Origin: Nitrosomonas sp.
GTDB lineage: Bacteria > Pseudomonadota > Gammaproteobacteria > Burkholderiales > Nitrosomonadaceae
Assembly (NCBI GenBank): GCA_005779435.1
Contig: SXJH01000226.1
Span: 1 to 7,426 of the forward strand
Reading direction: 5' to 3'
DNA length: 7,426 nt
Positions 5,917 to 7,426 of the stretch are shown here, piece by piece (positions within the stretch are counted from its first letter, which is position 1; each line of letters begins with the position of its first letter). The notes under the pieces are model-generated. The model was not told the DNA's origin and searched no databases. It worked only from the letters and a program-made list of their open reading frames with translations. The position numbers and the translations under genes were made by a program.

Positions 5917-6207
5917 ATGAAAATTCGTCCGTTGCATGATCGGGTGGTAGTTAAACGATTGGAAGATGAACGTAAAACGGCGTCAGGTATTGTTATTCCG
6001 GATAGCGCTGCCGAAAAACCCGATCAAGGTGAGGTGATTGCAGTCGGCAAAGGAAAAGCTGGTGACGATGGGAAGGTTCGTCCAATGGAAGTTAAGGTTG
6101 GCGATAAAGTCTTATTTGGCAAATATGCCGGGCAATCGGTCAAAATTCACGGTGAAGAACTTCTGGTGATGCGTGAAGAAGATATCATGGGTGTGATCGA
6201 AGGCTAA
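5917..6207 (+). CDS. groES: GroES, 10-kDa co-chaperonin
   Basis: GroES forms the heptameric lid of the GroEL folding chamber in the cytosol. The 96-residue product is full length for the family. It begins MKIRPLHDRVVVKRL; the mobile loop that docks on GroEL covers about residues 16-32 with the contact tripeptide IVI at 25-27; the rest, including VGDKVLFGKYAG and EELLVMREEDIMGVIE, is typical. ATG 5917 is chosen because AGGAG (5904-5908) lies 8 bases upstream and the protein starts as the family does. In-frame codons at 5887 (TTG) and 5890 (ATG) would add an MKILTGENN-type extension and are unlikely. It is followed after 60 bases by groEL, and expression should follow the promoter and CIRCE site upstream. 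Confidence 0.98.
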   Translation: MKIRPLHDRVVVKRLEDERKTASGIVIPDSAAEKPDQGEVIAVGKGKAGDDGKVRPMEVKVGDKVLFGKYAGQSVKIHGEELLVMREEDIMGVIEG

Positions 6208-6267
6208 TGCGGTATTTCGATTACTTGCACAAAGATTAAGTGTTGTTGAAAGATTAGGAGAAAAGTT

Positions 6268-7426
6268 ATGTCAGCAAAAGAAGTGAAATTTGGAGATTCA
6301 GCGCGTCATCGAATGGTGGCCGGTGTCAATATTTTGGCGGATGCGGTTAAAGTAACCTTAGGCCCGAAAGGTCGCAATGTCGTATTGGAGCGATCTTACG
6401 GCGCGCCAACGATCACTAAGGACGGTGTTTCGGTTGCAAAAGAAATCGAGTTAAAAGATAAATTCGAAAATATGGGCGCGCAGATGTTGAAGGAAGTCGC
6501 CAGCAAGACATCGGCTGTAGCCGGCGATGGCACAACGACAGCAACCGTATTGGCGCAAGCGATTGTGAAAGAAGGCATGAAATACGTTGCTGCCGGCATG
6601 AATCCAATGGATCTCAAGCGCGGTATCGATAAAGCGGTTACAACCGCAGTGGGTGAGTTGAAGAAGCTTTCAAAACCTTGCGCAACGGCAAAAGAAATTG
6701 CTCAAGTCGGTAGTATCTCGGCAAACTCCGATACCGAAATCGGTAAGATCATTGCCGATGCCATGGAAAAAGTCGGCAAGGAAGGCGTCATTACCGTTGA
6801 AGACGGATCGGGTCTGCACAATGAATTGGAAGTGGTCGAAGGCATGCAAATCGATCGCGGCTATCTGTCGCCTTATTTCGTCAGTAGCGCGGAGAAGCAA
6901 ATTGCTTTACTGGATCATCCTTTTGTATTGTTACACGACAAGAAAATTTCCAATATCCGCGATTTATTGCCGATTCTGGAACAAGTCGCTAAAGCTGGAA
7001 AACCGTTGCTGATCATCGCCGAAGATGTCGATGGCGAAGCACTGGCAACCTTGGTAGTTAATAATATTCGCGGCATTCTTAAAACTTGCGCCGTTAAAGC
7101 GCCTGGGTTTGGCGATCGCCGCAAAGCGATGTTGGAGGATATTGCAATTCTGACCGGCGGCACCGTTATTGCCGAGGAAGTGGGATTGACGCTTGAGAAG
7201 GCCACTTTGAACGATTTGGGACAAGCTAAGCGTATCGAAGTCGGCAAAGAAAATACCACGATTATCGATGGCGCAGGCGATGCCAAGAATATCGAAGCGC
7301 GCGTCAAGCAGATTCGTACCCAAATCGAAGAAGCTACCAGCGATTATGATAAAGAAAAGTTGCAAGAGCGTGTGGCTAAACTGGCTGGTGGCGTTGCATT
7401 AATTAAAGTGGGCGCGGCGACCGAAG
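6268..7426 (+). CDS. groEL: GroEL, 60-kDa chaperonin (partial, runs off the window)
   Basis: GroEL is the double-ring ATPase that folds proteins in the cytosol together with GroES. The window holds 386 complete codons of a protein that usually has about 545-550, ending at GAATE in the hinge between apical and intermediate domains. Numbering matches E. coli GroEL with no gaps: the ATP-binding TLGPKGRN (30-37), Asp52 in TKDGVSV, GDGTTTATVL (86-95) with Asp87, and the apical substrate/GroES-binding residues Tyr199, Tyr203, Phe204, Leu234 and Leu237. The frame is open from ATG 6268 to the edge. Start choice is supported by AGGAG (6256-6260) 7 bases upstream and by the standard MSAKEVKFG beginning. 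It is the second gene of the groESL operon. The catalytic Asp near 398 and the C-terminal tail lie outside. Confidence 0.98.
   Translation, partial: MSAKEVKFGDSARHRMVAGVNILADAVKVTLGPKGRNVVLERSYGAPTITKDGVSVAKEIELKDKFENMGAQMLKEVASKTSAVAGDGTTTATVLAQAIVKEGMKYVAAGMNPMDLKRGIDKAVTTAVGELKKLSKPCATAKEIAQVGSISANSDTEIGKIIADAMEKVGKEGVITVEDGSGLHNELEVVEGMQIDRGYLSPYFVSSAEKQIALLDHPFVLLHDKKISNIRDLLPILEQVAKAGKPLLIIAEDVDGEALATLVVNNIRGILKTCAVKAPGFGDRRKAMLEDIAILTGGTVIAEEVGLTLEKATLNDLGQAKRIEVGKENTTIIDGAGDAKNIEARVKQIRTQIEEATSDYDKEKLQERVAKLAGGVALIKVGAATE

Noticed and set aside
5850..5939. 29-codon leader ORF as an annotated gene
   Set aside because: Its putative ribosome binding site is only 2 bases from the ATG, and the peptide has no recognisable character; kept only as an observation about the leader.
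6915..7365. Minus-strand open frames of 130 and 133 residues opposite groEL
   Set aside because: groEL is unmistakable on the + strand here and matches E. coli numbering without gaps; strong codon bias in highly expressed genes often leaves the opposite strand open.

Overview
This window looks like a chromosomal housekeeping segment of a betaproteobacterium. The gene order hflK-hflC-DUF2065-hisZ-purA and the protein sequences point to the ammonia-oxidising family Nitrosomonadaceae (Nitrosomonas-like). That assignment rests on recalled synteny and protein resemblance, not on a search. Every gene lies on the + strand, and the moderately AT-leaning base use looks even from end to end.

Layout: the last codons of an upstream gene (possibly hflX) run into hflK and hflC, which abut exactly and encode the membrane SPFH/Band-7 complex that modulates the FtsH protease. 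A roughly 175-base gap with a terminator-like inverted repeat follows. Next comes a small two-helix membrane protein (DUF2065/YjeT family), then hisZ (the HisRS-like regulatory subunit of ATP phosphoribosyltransferase, first step of histidine synthesis) and purA (adenylosuccinate synthetase, the IMP to AMP branch). Downstream of purA is a GNAT-family N-acetyltransferase gene, and directly in front of it sits a 143-bp non-autonomous mobile element (MITE-like) with near-perfect terminal inverted repeats and TTAA at both ends. The window closes with the chaperonin operon groES-groEL. It is preceded by a promoter that reads both as sigma-70 and as sigma-32, and by a CIRCE operator for the HrcA repressor. 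groEL is cut by the window edge after codon 386.

Functional themes are protein quality control (HflKC at the membrane, GroESL in the cytosol) and nucleotide/histidine biosynthesis (HisZ, PurA). I see no CRISPR array, phage genes, toxin-antitoxin pair, defence island or RNA gene, and no convincing undescribed multi-gene system. The most noteworthy structure is the small inverted-repeat element, which may have replaced the leader of the acetyltransferase gene and leaves its start codon in doubt. The layered groES control region comes second.
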